A program made the translations under genes and the position numbers. Source: Lomentospora prolificans (taxonomy: Eukaryota; Ascomycota; Sordariomycetes; Microascales; Microascaceae). Taken from it: a stretch of 64,000 nucleotides of DNA. The stretch lies in contig JARFXM010000008.1 of assembly GCA_029532625.1 (NCBI GenBank), positions 992,001 to 1,056,000 on the forward strand, written 5' to 3'. Position 1 is the first letter of the stretch. Each line of letters starts with the position of its first letter. Shown piece after piece: positions 12,543-23,275 of the stretch. The notes under the pieces were generated by a model. That model did no database searches and was not told where the DNA came from. It was given only the letters and a program-made list of their open reading frames with translations.

Positions 12543-12948
12543 TTTGTGTGTTGGCTGATGGGGATGGGGGGTTGTTGGGGAATGGGAGGAAGGAAAAAAG
12601 AAGATGTCGTGGGAAGTACCTCGCGAGGTTTCTAAGGTCTTTTCCGCAGTGCTGGTGTGACATTGGGCTTAATTGAGGGTTTGGTGCAATTTTGGTGTGG
12701 GAGGTGGCAGAAAGATGTGACGCCCAATTAAAGAAGGCGGTGAGAGGAAAAGGGTGGGGCTACAACCGAAACCCTAACATCGACCTTGACCGCCAGAATT
12801 TCCCTGGGCGCGAAAGGGAACAAACCAAGCGAGGGTAAAAATCTTTTTTGAGACGTCCCTTCTCCCACAGCTCTTTTCCCTCTCCATCCATCCCCCCATC
12901 ACCAACTTCACCCAACACCGGCCGCCAAATCGCCCTCGCCCAACAAAA
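12543..12948. promoter_or_regulatory. Bidirectional promoter of RPS14 and RPL7 with telobox
   Basis: The 406-bp gap lies between divergent ribosomal-protein start codons. It contains AACCCTAA at 12770-12777, the telomere-repeat-like telobox bound by Tbf1-type Myb proteins at ribosomal-protein promoters in many fungi, and a partly matching inverse copy (GAGGGTTT) near 12672. The motif is seen directly; its use here is inference. Confidence 0.6.
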
Positions 12949-14555
12949 ATGGCTCCCGCTGCCTCGTACGACTCCCTTTCCCCTTGATTTGAGAACGGCT
13001 GTGGATGGCATAGTTCGCTCGAGCCCGAATAATTGCAGATTGCGTGGTCCTCTTGCTGAAAGCCATTTGACATTTCCCTCTTCTCTGCAAACGAGAAGTG
13101 CCGGAAACATGGCCGCCAGCTCGATCCCTCCTGCTCTTCTCCCTCATCTATGCATCGCCTGAAAAATGGCCCTGTGATTTGAGAGACGTTGAGTGGGGTG
13201 TTGGGGATGAAGATTGGAAGGCGTATACCATCTTCTCCCTTAAATTCAATGCCGCGGACCGGGGCTCTGAACAGTGCGCCTGACAATGGCCTAGACAGAG
13301 CCCTTTGGACGCGTGCAATACTTTCTTGGGCACGAAATATGTGCAACCCAAGGTGTTGTTGGATGAGATTTTGGATCAAGTGTCCGCCGAGCCAGTCTTT
13401 GGTCTCGATGCAGCACCTTGCACTCCGCCTCACCGATAAAATATATCTCGAGTTAGCCAAAGCTGGGAATGTTGCGCAAGCTACAATTCTCGCGCCGGCG
13501 CTCTGCTCCATACCACGGTATGTTGGACTGCGTTGCTAATCTGATATCCTTACCTATAGTTCCGTCCCTACCCGTGACGATATCCTCGTCCCTGAGACTC
13601 TCCTCAAGAAGAGGAAGAGCCAGGAGAAGGCCCGCGCTGAGCGTGCCGCCGAGCTCGAGCAGCAGAAGAAGGTACGTTGTTATTTTCTTTTTTATTCCAG
13701 GAGGTGATAGTTATGATGCATAAATATACCCGTCAACTAGACTTAAGTCGATGCTGTTGATACAATTTAACCTTCTTTCGGGTCTGATATCTCACCAACG
13801 GATGGAATTAATTATATTTTGGGAGTCGATTTCCTGGCTGGTGCTTCAGCTGCTAACAGTGTCGACAATAGGCCAACAAGGAGAAGCGTGCCCAGATCTT
13901 CAAGCGTGCCGAGAAGTACGTTCAGGAGTACCGCCAGGCCGAGCAGGAGAAGCTCCGTCTCTCTCGTGTTGCCAAGGATGGTGATGCCGCCTACATTCCT
14001 GCTGAGGCTAAGCTCATCTTCGTCATCCGCATCAAGGGGTAAGCGTCATTCTCGTTGATGCAATGTTGGACCGTATTGTCTAACAGCATCTGCAGTGTCT
14101 CCAAGGTTCCCCCCAAGCCCCGCAAGGTCCTCCAGCTTCTCCGTCTTCTTCAGATCAACAACGGTGTCTTCATCCGGGTCACCAAGGCCACTTCTGAGAT
14201 GATCAAGCTTGTCGAGCCCTGGGTTGCCTACGGTTACCCCAACCTCAAGACCGTCAAGGACCTCGTCTACAAGCGTGGTTACGGCAAGGTCAACAAGCAG
14301 CGCATCCCTCTTACCGACAACTCCATCATTGAGGAGAACCTTGGCAAGTTCGGCATTGTCTGCATGGAGGATCTCATTCACGAGATCTACACTGTCGGCC
14401 CCAACTTCAAGCAGGCCTCCAACTTCCTCTGGCCCTTCAAGCTCAGCAACCCTACTGGTGGATTCAGGACCCGCAAGTTCAAGCACTGGATCGAGGGTGG
14501 TGACGTTGGTAACCGTGAGGAGAAGATCAACGCTCTTGTCCGACAGATGAACTAG
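12949..14555 (+). CDS. rpl7: 60S ribosomal protein uL30 (L7)
   Basis: Exons are 12949-12965, 13560-13671, 13872-14038 and 14096-14555, giving 251 residues. The first exon is only 17 nt and is followed by a 594-nt intron, common for ribosomal-protein genes. The product starts MAPAASSVPTRDDILVPETL, continues with a basic coiled N-terminal extension, then the uL30 core with KVLQLLRLLQINNGVFIRV, and ends with NREEKINALVRQMN. It is a large-subunit protein binding 25S rRNA and the 5S RNP region. Intron 2 (13672-13871) hosts a C/D-box snoRNA, listed separately. Expression is probably co-regulated with the divergent RPS14 gene. Confidence 0.96.
13703..13796 (+). ncRNA. Intronic C/D-box snoRNA (25S rRNA methylation guide)
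   Basis: Inside RPL7 intron 2 there is a C box (ATGATGC, 13713-13719), a D box (CTGA, 13784-13787) and flanking terminal-stem arms GGTGATA (13703-13709) and TATC-T-CACC (13788-13796), which pair with one bulged T. The 13 nt directly before the D box (CCTTCTTTCGGGT, 13771-13783) are complementary, with one mismatch, to the conserved 25S rRNA segment ACCCGAAAGAUGG. By the D+5 rule the methylated base is the G of ACCCG, about G805 in yeast numbering (from memory). Yeast RPL7 introns host snR39 and snR59, which guide modification two bases away. The C box is one base off consensus and C'/D' boxes are not clear. Confidence 0.82.
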
Positions 14556-14972
14556 AGAGTGTATGCAACAAAAAGAAAACTATCGTCTTCTTCTTCATGA
14601 ATGCTTATATCTTTTAGCATGGGGCAAGGGCATCGGCGTTTTGACGTAAATTAAAAAGGGGAACTCTTTTTTTATGACACAGAATCGTTGCATGTCCCAC
14701 GATGAAATTGCTATGTGCTTTCGTGTATGTGAATGTGATGACACTTTGAGCCAACTCTTGGACAAGAATTCTCGGAATATTTGCCTAGGCATGGAATCAT
14801 CTAAGTCATTAAGCCTTGTGATAATAAGGGGATGTGTCTATATGGTGGGTAGTAATGTACATCTAACCCTGGTGTAGGGTGGCAACTCTTTTCAGAAGAA
14901 TACATGGGAGCAAATCTCGCAATGAATGGGGGAGGGTCCAATGGCTGCGCGCCAGTGTGCTAAACCGCCAGG
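14556..14972. other. Convergent intergenic region, RPL7 / ISA2
   Basis: The 3' flank of two converging genes contains UTR sequence. No gene or RNA was recognised. Confidence 0.6.
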
Positions 14973-15715
14973 TTATAACTTGAGGCTAAAGCTGCTGCCA
15001 CACCCACAGCTGTTTTCCGCTAATGGGTTATCTGTAATCTCAAAACGAGAGCCAATAAGCTCTTGAATGTAGTCGACCTTGCTCCCTTGCAGCGACATGA
15101 GGGATGCCTCATCCAAGACTATCTTGGGCCCATCAAGGGACTTGTCGATTTCGGTCGCATCGTCTTCCACGAAGCGCAGGACACACTCGTCTTCCTCCAA
15201 AGTGGACAAGTCGCCTACCGAGTCGTTGGTGGTAAGATATTGAAAGCCATGGCAGCCACCACTCTGAACCTTGACCCTGAGGGCGAACCCTGGATCGTTG
15301 CTAGCTTTCATAATCTCGGATAGTCTCTAGGAAGAAAGTGTCAGAATGAGTCAATATATTAGCTACTAAATAGCGGTAATCATAAACATACCTGCGCGGC
15401 GCGGGGCGTGATCTCTAGAAGCATTTCCTTACCGTCATCGTCTAACCGAGGTTCAGTGATAGCTATTGTTTTCCGCCGCGCAGTTGATGTTGAGAAAGCA
15501 TGAGTTTGAAATGAGGGGGTCCGTTGTCTCCTTGAAGGCCGAGGAACTGTTGATATGAGGGGTTTTATCCTCGCTGGACAGTTGGCTTGCGCCCTGGGAA
15601 GCGTGCTGAAAGACCTTGCGGAGAAGCGGCCGATATCGCCGAAGATATTTGAGGATGTTGATTTCAAAGCCGCATGTGCGCTGGAACGCGAGGCCACACG
15701 GCGTAGTGTGGCCAT
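14973..15715 (-). CDS. isa2: Mitochondrial iron-sulfur cluster assembly protein Isa2
   Basis: Exons are 15715-15392 and 15326-14973 on the minus strand, giving 225 residues. The A-type scaffold domain occupies the C-terminal half, with the conserved cysteines in GGCHGFQY (Cys133) and SCGCGSSF (Cys215, Cys217). These are the metal-binding positions of IscA/Isa proteins. The N-terminus is rich in Arg, Ser and Ala without acidic residues for about 25 positions, as in a mitochondrial presequence. Isa2 works with Isa1 and Iba57 to mature mitochondrial [4Fe-4S] proteins. The ATG at 15715 was chosen because upstream in-frame sequence has no other ATG. The gene is divergent from eIF3c. Confidence 0.93.
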
Positions 15716-16305
15716 GACTGAGCTTGGATGATGTCCAATTCTCCTCAAGGAAGCTTTATTCAGTTGATTTATAGAGGTATGTGGCGCAAGGGTCGAGGGA
15801 GGTGCGGAACCCAAGGACGGCCATCTATATATATATATCTCGGTAGTTTCGCTGGGATTTTAGTTTTGGAAGACTAGAGAAAGGGCGAAATCCACGACGT
15901 CAGTGAAGAAACTGCCACTGGCGAGATTTGAATATGTCAGCACTTTGATGTGCACTCAGGCATGGTCTGGCATGGCATGGGAGCATGAATGTGAGCCGAT
16001 ATGATGAATTTTCTTCGCCTCCCGCCAGCTGACAGCTGGGTCTGACATCTGCTCGGCTCATCGTCGGGATCCAATTTGTGGGGCCCGTCACCACACATGC
16101 ACACACACGAAAGCCCTCCCCACCAAATTTTACCGATTTTTGCTTGACCCCTCCAGGCACGATCAAAGAAGCCCCCCCCCAGTGAGTCAATAGGGCAAAA
16201 AATATTCCCAATTTCGAAGGAGCCGATTTTCCTCGAAATTTATCGATAACCCACCCCTTCGATACCGACATCGAAGTCCGTCAAGTTTTCGATAAACACG
16301 TCAAG
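15716..16305. promoter_or_regulatory. Bidirectional promoter region, ISA2 / eIF3c
   Basis: A 590-bp gap separates the divergent start codons. Close to the eIF3c side, three TCGATA copies occur within about 50 bp (near 16242, 16259 and 16289); the first lies in the palindrome ATCGAT. The repeats are visible; any factor binding them is unknown. No gene was recognised. Confidence 0.4.
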
Positions 16306-19063
16306 ATGTCGCGATTTTTCCGAGGCCGGGACGACAGTTCCAGCGAGTCCTCTTCCGACGAGGAGGATCTCTACTCTGAAGAGGAAGAACTCGAGCAGCA
16401 AGACGCCGAAGAAGAATCTGAAGAAGAGTCCTCGGAGGAGGAAGAGGAGGAAGAGGATGAGGAAGACAGCTCCGACGAATCTGACGACGGCGCCAAGAAA
16501 GGTGCCTCCCGTTTCTTGAAGGGCGATGATAGCGATAGCGACGAGAGCGACGAGGAGGTGCGAGGCAAGGTTCTCAGTGCCAAGGATAAGCGCTACGAAG
16601 AGCTCGAGAGCATCATCAAGCTTATTGAGAACGCGAAGAAGATTGATGACTGGGGTTCCATCGCGACGGGTAAGAAAGATGCACAACCCAACGCCGATTC
16701 CGGGCCGTTTCCCGCAACACCTGCTAACGTGCATCGTTTGATTCTTAGAGTACGACAAACTCAACCGACAGGTTGTTAAGCTTCAAGATGCTGGAAAGGC
16801 CCCAAAGACGTATATCCGTGCCGTTGCCGAACTTGAGGACTTTATGAACGAATCTCTTGCAAAGCAAAAGGTCACTCCCAAGAAGATGAACGCGACGAGC
16901 GCCCGCGGTCTGAACGCTGTCAAGCAAAAGATCCGCAAGCAGAACAGGGAGTACCAGGATCAGATCGATGCTTACAGGGCCGATAACGATGCCTTCATGG
17001 AGTCTGACGAGGAGGAAGAAATCAAGCCCGTCCCCAAGCAGCCCAAGGTCACCAGGTTTGTTGACGACATCGCCGAGCCTACTGATGATGATGCTGGATT
17101 CGCCCCTGTCGACAGGCGCGGCAAGGCCGTCCAGTACACCCCCGAAAGCATCTTTAAGCATCTTCGAGGCATCATGGAGAGCCGTGGTAAGAAGAACACC
17201 GACCGCTTGGAGCAGATCAAGGTCATGGAGAAGCTCCTCGAGATTGCCAACACTCCTTACCAGCAAATCCGTGTTCTCCTCACTATTGTCTCCACCCGCT
17301 TCGATCTTGGTTCTGGTGTCGCCACGTCTACTCCCCTGGAGCACTGGAAGGCCGCTGAAAAGGAGCTCTCGCTTCTTCTCAAGGTGCTGGACGAGAACCC
17401 CGAATACGTAGTAGTTGAGAACGCCGAGGAGTGGGACGATGATGACAAGCCTCCCAGCATCAAGGAGGGAGAGAAGTGCGTCAAGGTTCCCGGAAGCATT
17501 GTGTCGTACATTGAGAGACTTGATGACGAGCTTGTCCGGTCCCTCCAAAGCATCGACCCCCATACCTCGGAGTACATTGAGAGACTTCAGGACGAAGGCG
17601 CCCTTTATAACATCATCTTCCGCGGCATGCTCTACTACGAGACCATCCGCAAGGATGCCTCTCTCGATGTGCCTCAAGACAGCGTCAACCGTATCGTTAT
17701 GAGGCGGTTGGAGCACGTCTACTTCAAGGTTAGTTTACCCCGCATTTGTCATTGCGGTTTTGTCTGCGTAATTCATGTGCTAACTGGATATTAAAAGCCT
17801 GCCCAAGTCGTCAAGATCATCGAGGAGAACAGCTGGGCTGCGGCCGGAAATGATGTCGAGTCTACCATTACCCCCAGGGCTGCGGTTGCCGACCCCACCG
17901 ACCTCGTTCAGGTTCTCTCCAACTATCTTTTCAACAACAGCGAGGGCATCATCAGGGCGCGCGCCATGTTGTGTCACGTGTACTTCCTCGCTCTCCACGG
18001 CGACTACTACAAGGCTAGGGATATGTCCCTCATGTCCCATCTCCAGGAGACCATCCCCAACTTCGACATCCAGACCCAAATTCTCTACAACCGAACTGTC
18101 GTACAAGTCGGCCTTTGTGCGTTCCGCAAGGGCCTTGTGTACGACGCCCAGAATACTCTCCAGGAGGTCTGCGGAAGCGGCCGCCAGAAGGAGTTCCTCG
18201 CCCAGGGTGTGATCATCCAGAGGCACAACCAGATCTCGCCCGAGCAGGAGAAGCTTGAGAAGCAGAGGCAACTCCCTTTCCACATGCACATCAATTTGGA
18301 GCTCCTTGAGTGTGTCTACCTTACTTGCAGCATGCTTCTTGAGATTCCCCTCCTGGCTCAGACGGGCTCTTCTCCCGACATCAGGAAGCGGGTGATTAGC
18401 AAGACCTACCGCCGCATGCTCGAGTATCACGAGCGACAGATCTTCACTGGCCCTCCTGAGAACACCCGTGACCACGTCATGCAGGCATCCAAGGCGCTCG
18501 CGGCGGGCGAGTGGAAGAAGGCCATTTCCTTCATTCACGCCATCAAGATCTGGGACCTGATGCCGAACACTGAAGACATTAAGGCCATGCTCGCTAAGCA
18601 GATCCAAGAGGAAGGTCTCAGGACTTACCTCTTCACCTACGCCCCCTTCTACGACACCCTCTCCGTCTCCACGCTTAGTGACATGTTTGAGCTTGATGCG
18701 GCTAAGGTATCGGCCGTAGTGATGAAGATGATGAGCCACGAAGAGCTCTCCGCATCTCTCGACAACACAGCCTCCACCATCATTTTCCACAAGGGCGTCG
18801 AGCTCAGCAGGCTCCAGGGTCTCTCTCTGGCGCTTTCCGACAAGGCCAGCGCCCTCATCGAGACCAACGAGCGCACTCTCGAGCAGAGAACGCAAGGCTC
18901 AGCAAACGCTTTTGAGAGGCAAGGTGGTCGCGGCGGCAGGGGAGGTGCCAGGCGAGGCGGGGGAGCGGGCCGCGGCGGCGCCCGGACAGGCGGCCACACG
19001 CAGCGCCAGGCGGGCGGTACGCAATTCACTGGCGGAGCGTTGGGTGCGGCTGTACGAGGGTGA
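16306..19063 (+). CDS. nip1: Translation initiation factor eIF3 subunit c
   Basis: Exons 16306-16669, 16749-17728 and 17798-19063 encode 869 residues, the usual size. The start MSRFFRGRDDSSSES and a highly acidic Ser/Glu region (about 5-85) match the fungal eIF3c N-terminus, which contacts eIF1 and eIF5. The central eIF3c N-terminal family domain follows (for example KVMEKLLEIANTPYQQIRVL). A PCI domain lies in the C-terminal third (for example LRTYLFTYAPFYDTLSVSTL). The protein ends in an RGG-type Gly/Arg tail (GGRGGRGGARRGGGAGRGG), a possible arginine methylation and RNA contact region. eIF3c is a core subunit of the eIF3 complex on the 40S ribosome. Confidence 0.96.
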
Positions 19064-20224
19064 GGCGGATGATGATGACAAAAACGGGGTTTTACAAGGG
19101 AAAGGAATGCCTTGGTTTTACATGTTTAACTGTCTTTTATTACTTAACCCTCAACTTTCATTTCCTCTTTTCTTTTTTCCACGCCTTGCATTGGGTTCTG
19201 GTAGTTCCAAGAAGAAGCTTCATACGACCTCGATGCGATTGCCTGTCTTTTAGGTAGTTCGGAATAAAGCGGATAAGGCTTATAATGGCGGTTCATTTGT
19301 TCTTCGTGTAGCAGAAGTCTAGATTGTGAGAGTGAAGTTTCGGCGTTGCCGTTTCCTGCCCGATCCATCAACGGATACCTTCCGTGACGCGTCTCATTGT
19401 GGCCGCCGTGTTTCTTTGTCTTCAGCCCACCATTGCCAACCGGCGGTACTCCACCCACCTCGCTTTGCTCGGCAGGTGCTAGACCACATTCTTGCACGTA
19501 ATTGCGGACGATAGACGTCCACGCTAGAATTCGGGGCGGCAGTAGTTCTTACGCCAGTAGTCGAAAAAATCCCTTAGTGGGGGTCCTTTCGCGACGTTGA
19601 GCCAGCCAGCCTACATAAACGGTGCTCGAGCTAATTAGCCAGGCCCATGGTCACTAATAGACACCCTAACCAAATGGAATTCGCCAACGCCAGCTCGCTC
19701 CTGTGGGTGTCATGTACCGACTTGCAGGTGGAACTGCTGACGGATGACACGTACACAATTAATAATCGCTTAGGTGACCATCAATCCCAGTGCCACCAGC
19801 AGGACCCCCTTCCACATCCTCCGAACCATGAGAGGCTCTAGCATCTTCGAGCGAATGAGATGGCGGCTAGTTGGAAACAATGGTAGGAGTGGGAGGGCAA
19901 GGAACTCTGCAGCCAAGACGTATGGACATTTTTCTCAGCCCATAAGGACGGACCCGCAAATAGACTACTAGATCCTCGAGGCCGCCAGCAGACAAAAAAA
20001 AAAGAGAGCAGAAAGCCAGCGGATAGAGACGCAGGCAGACAATGTCCCATCTTGGGAGGCGAGCCTGCGCGAGGAGCTTAAATTTAAGTTTCCCGCCCGC
20101 TACCCGCCCCTCGGCCGTTCCTGTGCTTCCCCCCTCATACGTTACCGCGCCGCGAATGCAACACTGCGGCAGCTACCCGATCGCGCAACATATGGGCACT
20201 TGGAGTTCTGCGGTTTTCAGAAAG
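19064..20224. other. Intergenic region, eIF3c / hemerythrin-like gene
   Basis: This holds the 3' UTR of eIF3c and upstream sequence of the hemerythrin-like gene. No independent gene was recognised. In-frame ATGs at 20042 and 20156 could extend the next gene. Confidence 0.5.
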
Positions 20225-20939
20225 ATGTCTTCCTCTGCCAATCCCGACGCTAGTTGCTCTGGCAGCTCGAATACGAAGAAGGAAAAGAAGGGAATGAGCA
20301 TCGAAGAGTTCCGGATCTATGACGCCATGGCCTCTAGAATGGATGCCTTTGTAGGTCTCCTCGACATAGAACCCCTCTTATACGAACGATTTTTTTTTTT
20401 TTTTTTTTTTTTTCAGAAGATTCACAAGTGCATACCCGCTAACACAAGGGTGAAACCAAAAAAAAAAGCATAACCACTTCCGCACGGCATGGAAAATGTT
20501 CGAGGCCGCCTGCCAAAACAGACAACCACCCTCAGGCATGAGCGAGGACCGCTTCCTCCTACACGCCCTCAGTTTCTGCGAAAGGCTCGCCATGCACCAC
20601 AGCATAGAGGAGCAGTACATCTTCCCCAGGCTCGCGACAAAGATGCCCGAGTTCCGCGCCGAGCTTGGCATCCCCGAGGACGGCGACAAGGGAGAGGGTA
20701 AGGGTGTACTGTTAACACAACACGAACTTATCCACCAGGGGCTTGATGGCTTCCAGGCGTATCTCGAGGCCTGCCAGGATGGGGAGGAGGAGCTGGATTG
20801 GACGACGTTGAGGTTGAAGATGGAGGGTTGGGGAGAGGTGCTGTGGACGCACCTGGACCAGGAGGTGGCGACGTTGAGGGCGGATAATATGAGGAAATAC
20901 TGGACAATGGAGGAGATGATTGAAATGTCGTGGATATGA
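20225..20939 (+). CDS. Hemerythrin-like (HHE) cation-binding domain protein
   Basis: Exons 20225-20350 and 20469-20939 encode 198 residues. Metal-ligand candidates of the four-helix hemerythrin fold are His43/His45 (HNHFR), His85/His86 with Glu89/Glu90 (HHSIEEQYIFP), His127 and His131 (HELIH) and His170 with Asp172 (HLDQE). The family binds di-iron or other metals; the substrate or signal is unknown. The first ligand helix exists only if the acceptor at 20468 is used, joining MDAF to HNHF in phase. The intron contains a T24 tract ending in CAG, a stronger-looking acceptor, which would lead to an early in-frame stop. In-frame ATGs at 20042 and 20156 would add up to 61 residues, so the start is not certain. 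Confidence 0.85.
20390..20413. repeat. T24 homopolymer inside intron
   Basis: A run of 24 T lies in the hemerythrin-like gene intron and is followed directly by CAG. The length may vary between strains or be affected by sequencing error. Confidence 0.9.
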
Positions 20940-21333
20940 GGTCGCGAGAATACTTTTGGCTGCAAAGATCATGTTTGATTTAGAGAGAGGGTTCCACTCC
21001 GCAAGTATATATACGTCCACTCCAATCATATATGTACATTAAATCTATTTCCAGCCCGACAATTCCAGTCCAGAATACGAACAATTTGCCAAGACTTTGA
21101 AAACCCCAACCGAAGAAAATGATAACCTAAATAACTGCATAAACCGGCACATTGCTGCTGAAGGGTGAGTCTAGATTGATGGGATCTAAACCCCTAAAGG
21201 AGCCTCTCCAACGGTTGCACCCATAAGACTAGCATGAAAGTGGAATCGACGTTCCTGCAATTGTATATATATATATGTAGCACAGCAAGGGTCATGAAGA
21301 ATCACGAACCCTCGCTGGTCATGGGCTTCCGCC
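20940..21333. other. Convergent intergenic region, hemerythrin-like / PEX11
   Basis: The 3' flanks of two converging genes contain a short TA-rich stretch near 21265. No gene was recognised. Confidence 0.6.
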
Positions 21334-22236
21334 TCAAGCGGTGGTCTTCCAGAGCTGGGTGATCTGGATGATACCGGGAATGGTAGCCAATGCGCCAATC
21401 ATGAAGTCGTTCACGAAGCCCTTCTCCATGCTCCAGTGCACGGTCAGCGGCGCCCATGCCAAGTTCCTCGCGAGCGACCTGTTCCACGCCGCCCTCCACT
21501 CTTGGTGTTCGGCGGTGGTGATATCGCCCCTCTCCTTGCGCACCTTCTCGATGAGCAGCCTTCCGATCTCGATGCCGGTGCTGGCCGCCCAGAAGCGCAC
21601 GCTCCACTGCATGGCCTTCATCTGGGTGGCGGGGGGCAAGTTGAGAACCTGCTTCGAGCCCAGGTAAGCGGCGTTCTCTAGGACCTGGAACGAGGCGCCA
21701 GTGAGGAGCTGAGTCCATGCGATGACGCGGTCGAGGAGCTCCTCGTTGCCGGCGGCGCCCTTGGTCTTGTCGGAGCGGCGGACAGCGATTTCCCTCGCTA
21801 CGAGGCGCTTGAGGCCCATGTACATGTTCAGGAGGCCCCAGAGGCGGGAGAAGGTGCGGACGTCGCTGAGGAGGGCGGAGAGGGCCCTCAGGTTACCCGA
21901 GGTCCTCAGGGCAGCGAGGCTGCGGGCGGAGGGTTCGGCGACGGCGACGGCCTTGGTGGCGGCGGCCTGGGTGGAGGCGAGGGGCACGAGGGCGAGGAGG
22001 CGGCGCACATACTGCTCGAGGGTGCCCTGGGCGGCGGATTCGAGGATGGACGCGGAGAGGCGCGAGGAGTAGCAGACGAAGAGGAGGATGGTGTCGATGC
22101 CGGAGGGGGTCTGGATGCAGCGGTGGAGGTGGGAGAGGAAGGCGTCGATGTTGGAGGGCGTCAGGGCGAGGATGACGCTGAGGGGGAGCTTTAGGGCCTT
22201 GGAGGCCGGGGAGCTCTTGCCTGGGGAGGACGACAT
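21334..22236 (-). CDS. pex11C: PEX11-family peroxisomal membrane protein
   Basis: The single exon encodes 300 residues from an ATG at 22236. The N-terminal part (LTPSNIDAFLSHLHRCIQTPSGIDTILLFVCY) fits the amphipathic helix region of Pex11 proteins. The middle (LRTSGNLRALSALLSDVRTF and FSRLWGLLNMYMGLKRL) carries the PEX11 signature. The C-terminal part contains hydrophobic stretches suited to membrane anchoring (FMIGALATIPGIIQITQLW). Pex11 proteins elongate and divide peroxisomes; filamentous fungi have several paralogues. The early TPSNID segment and length suggest the Pex11C branch, but that assignment is inference. Confidence 0.88.
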   Translation of the reverse strand: MSSSPGKSSPASKALKLPLSVILALTPSNIDAFLSHLHRCIQTPSGIDTILLFVCYSSRLSASILESAAQGTLEQYVRRLLALVPLASTQAAATKAVAVAEPSARSLAALRTSGNLRALSALLSDVRTFSRLWGLLNMYMGLKRLVAREIAVRRSDKTKGAAGNEELLDRVIAWTQLLTGASFQVLENAAYLGSKQVLNLPPATQMKAMQWSVRFWAASTGIEIGRLLIEKVRKERGDITTAEHQEWRAAWNRSLARNLAWAPLTVHWSMEKGFVNDFMIGALATIPGIIQITQLWKTTA

Positions 22237-23275
22237 TACGGATGTGGGCTGAGAGATTTAATTTTCTTGCCGGGCTTGTTTCGAGGAAGCACTACCGATG
22301 TCGGGATCTAGCGAGTTTTCGGCGGTGAGCGGGTGCGAATCTCACAGCTGAGAGTTCGAATTGCGCGAGGCGGAATGGAAGATAGAAAGAAAGAAAAGAA
22401 GAAATGGTAAGGGTAGGGGAAGATCACAGATTGATTAGGACAGTCCCTCTTCTGCCGGTTCTTGTTTCTCTTCTCCGGGCGCAACCACAGTCCGTTCGGG
22501 GGTGTTGTGCATAAGAATAGCTAATCTAGGAACTTGACCTTGGGGCCCCGAAAGAATCGCTTTCAAATTCAATGCTGGCTTTCGCGAACCGGCTGCAAGT
22601 GCCGCGGGCTTATGCTCCGTTTTGGGGTTGGCCCCAATTTCGGCAGCCATCAAGGGGCCCTGTCAGTGGCATCAAATAATCGGTGGAAAAGGGCGACATG
22701 GTGGGTTGACCCCGCTGAACCCCCTTTCGGCGCCTGGGGCGTGTTGGAGCGACGGGGCGGGGAGATCACGTGGGGGCGGCACCACTCTGTGTGCACTGTG
22801 GGCGCACTTTCAGGGGGCAATGACGCACTGGGCCGGGGGAGAAACCGCGCTAGCTGCTTTACAGGGCCGACGAAAATTGCCGAGGCAAAGTTCAATGTTT
22901 TGCAAGGGAGCTCGGCTCTGGCTCTTTTTCTGGACCGCTAGCTGGCAGACACTGGCGATCTCTTGAATGGGTTGGAATCGGATGGCAGCACTTGTGCCGA
23001 ACTGATGCTACCTGAGTCCCACTTTCGAGCTCCGGGAGCTGGAGAAATCAACGTCTCACTTAGCACAGCAGTCACCGTCTAGAAACGGACCCTTGCTATT
23101 ATTATTGATAAGGCGAAGACTCCAGGTTAGGCTGCGACTTCACCCTTTGCCTCTCAATATATTTTTCCCCTCGTGGGGTACGCTAACAGCCTACATGAAG
23201 GTACCATTGCCAGCCGTGCACCTAACCCACCCAGCCCGGGGAAGCTCGGCAAGCTTAATTTGTCGGCTCACGAAA
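22237..23275. other. Intergenic region, PEX11 promoter side
   Basis: About 1 kb contains the PEX11 promoter and a GC-rich block around 22540-22900. Short open frames here have no family resemblance. Confidence 0.5.

Noticed and set aside
13046..14486. Long minus-strand frames opposite RPL7, eIF3c, VID21 and others
   Set aside because: Shadow frames caused by strong codon bias of the real genes.
22340..22370. GAGTTCGAATT resembling a tRNA B box
   Set aside because: No matching A box or cloverleaf.
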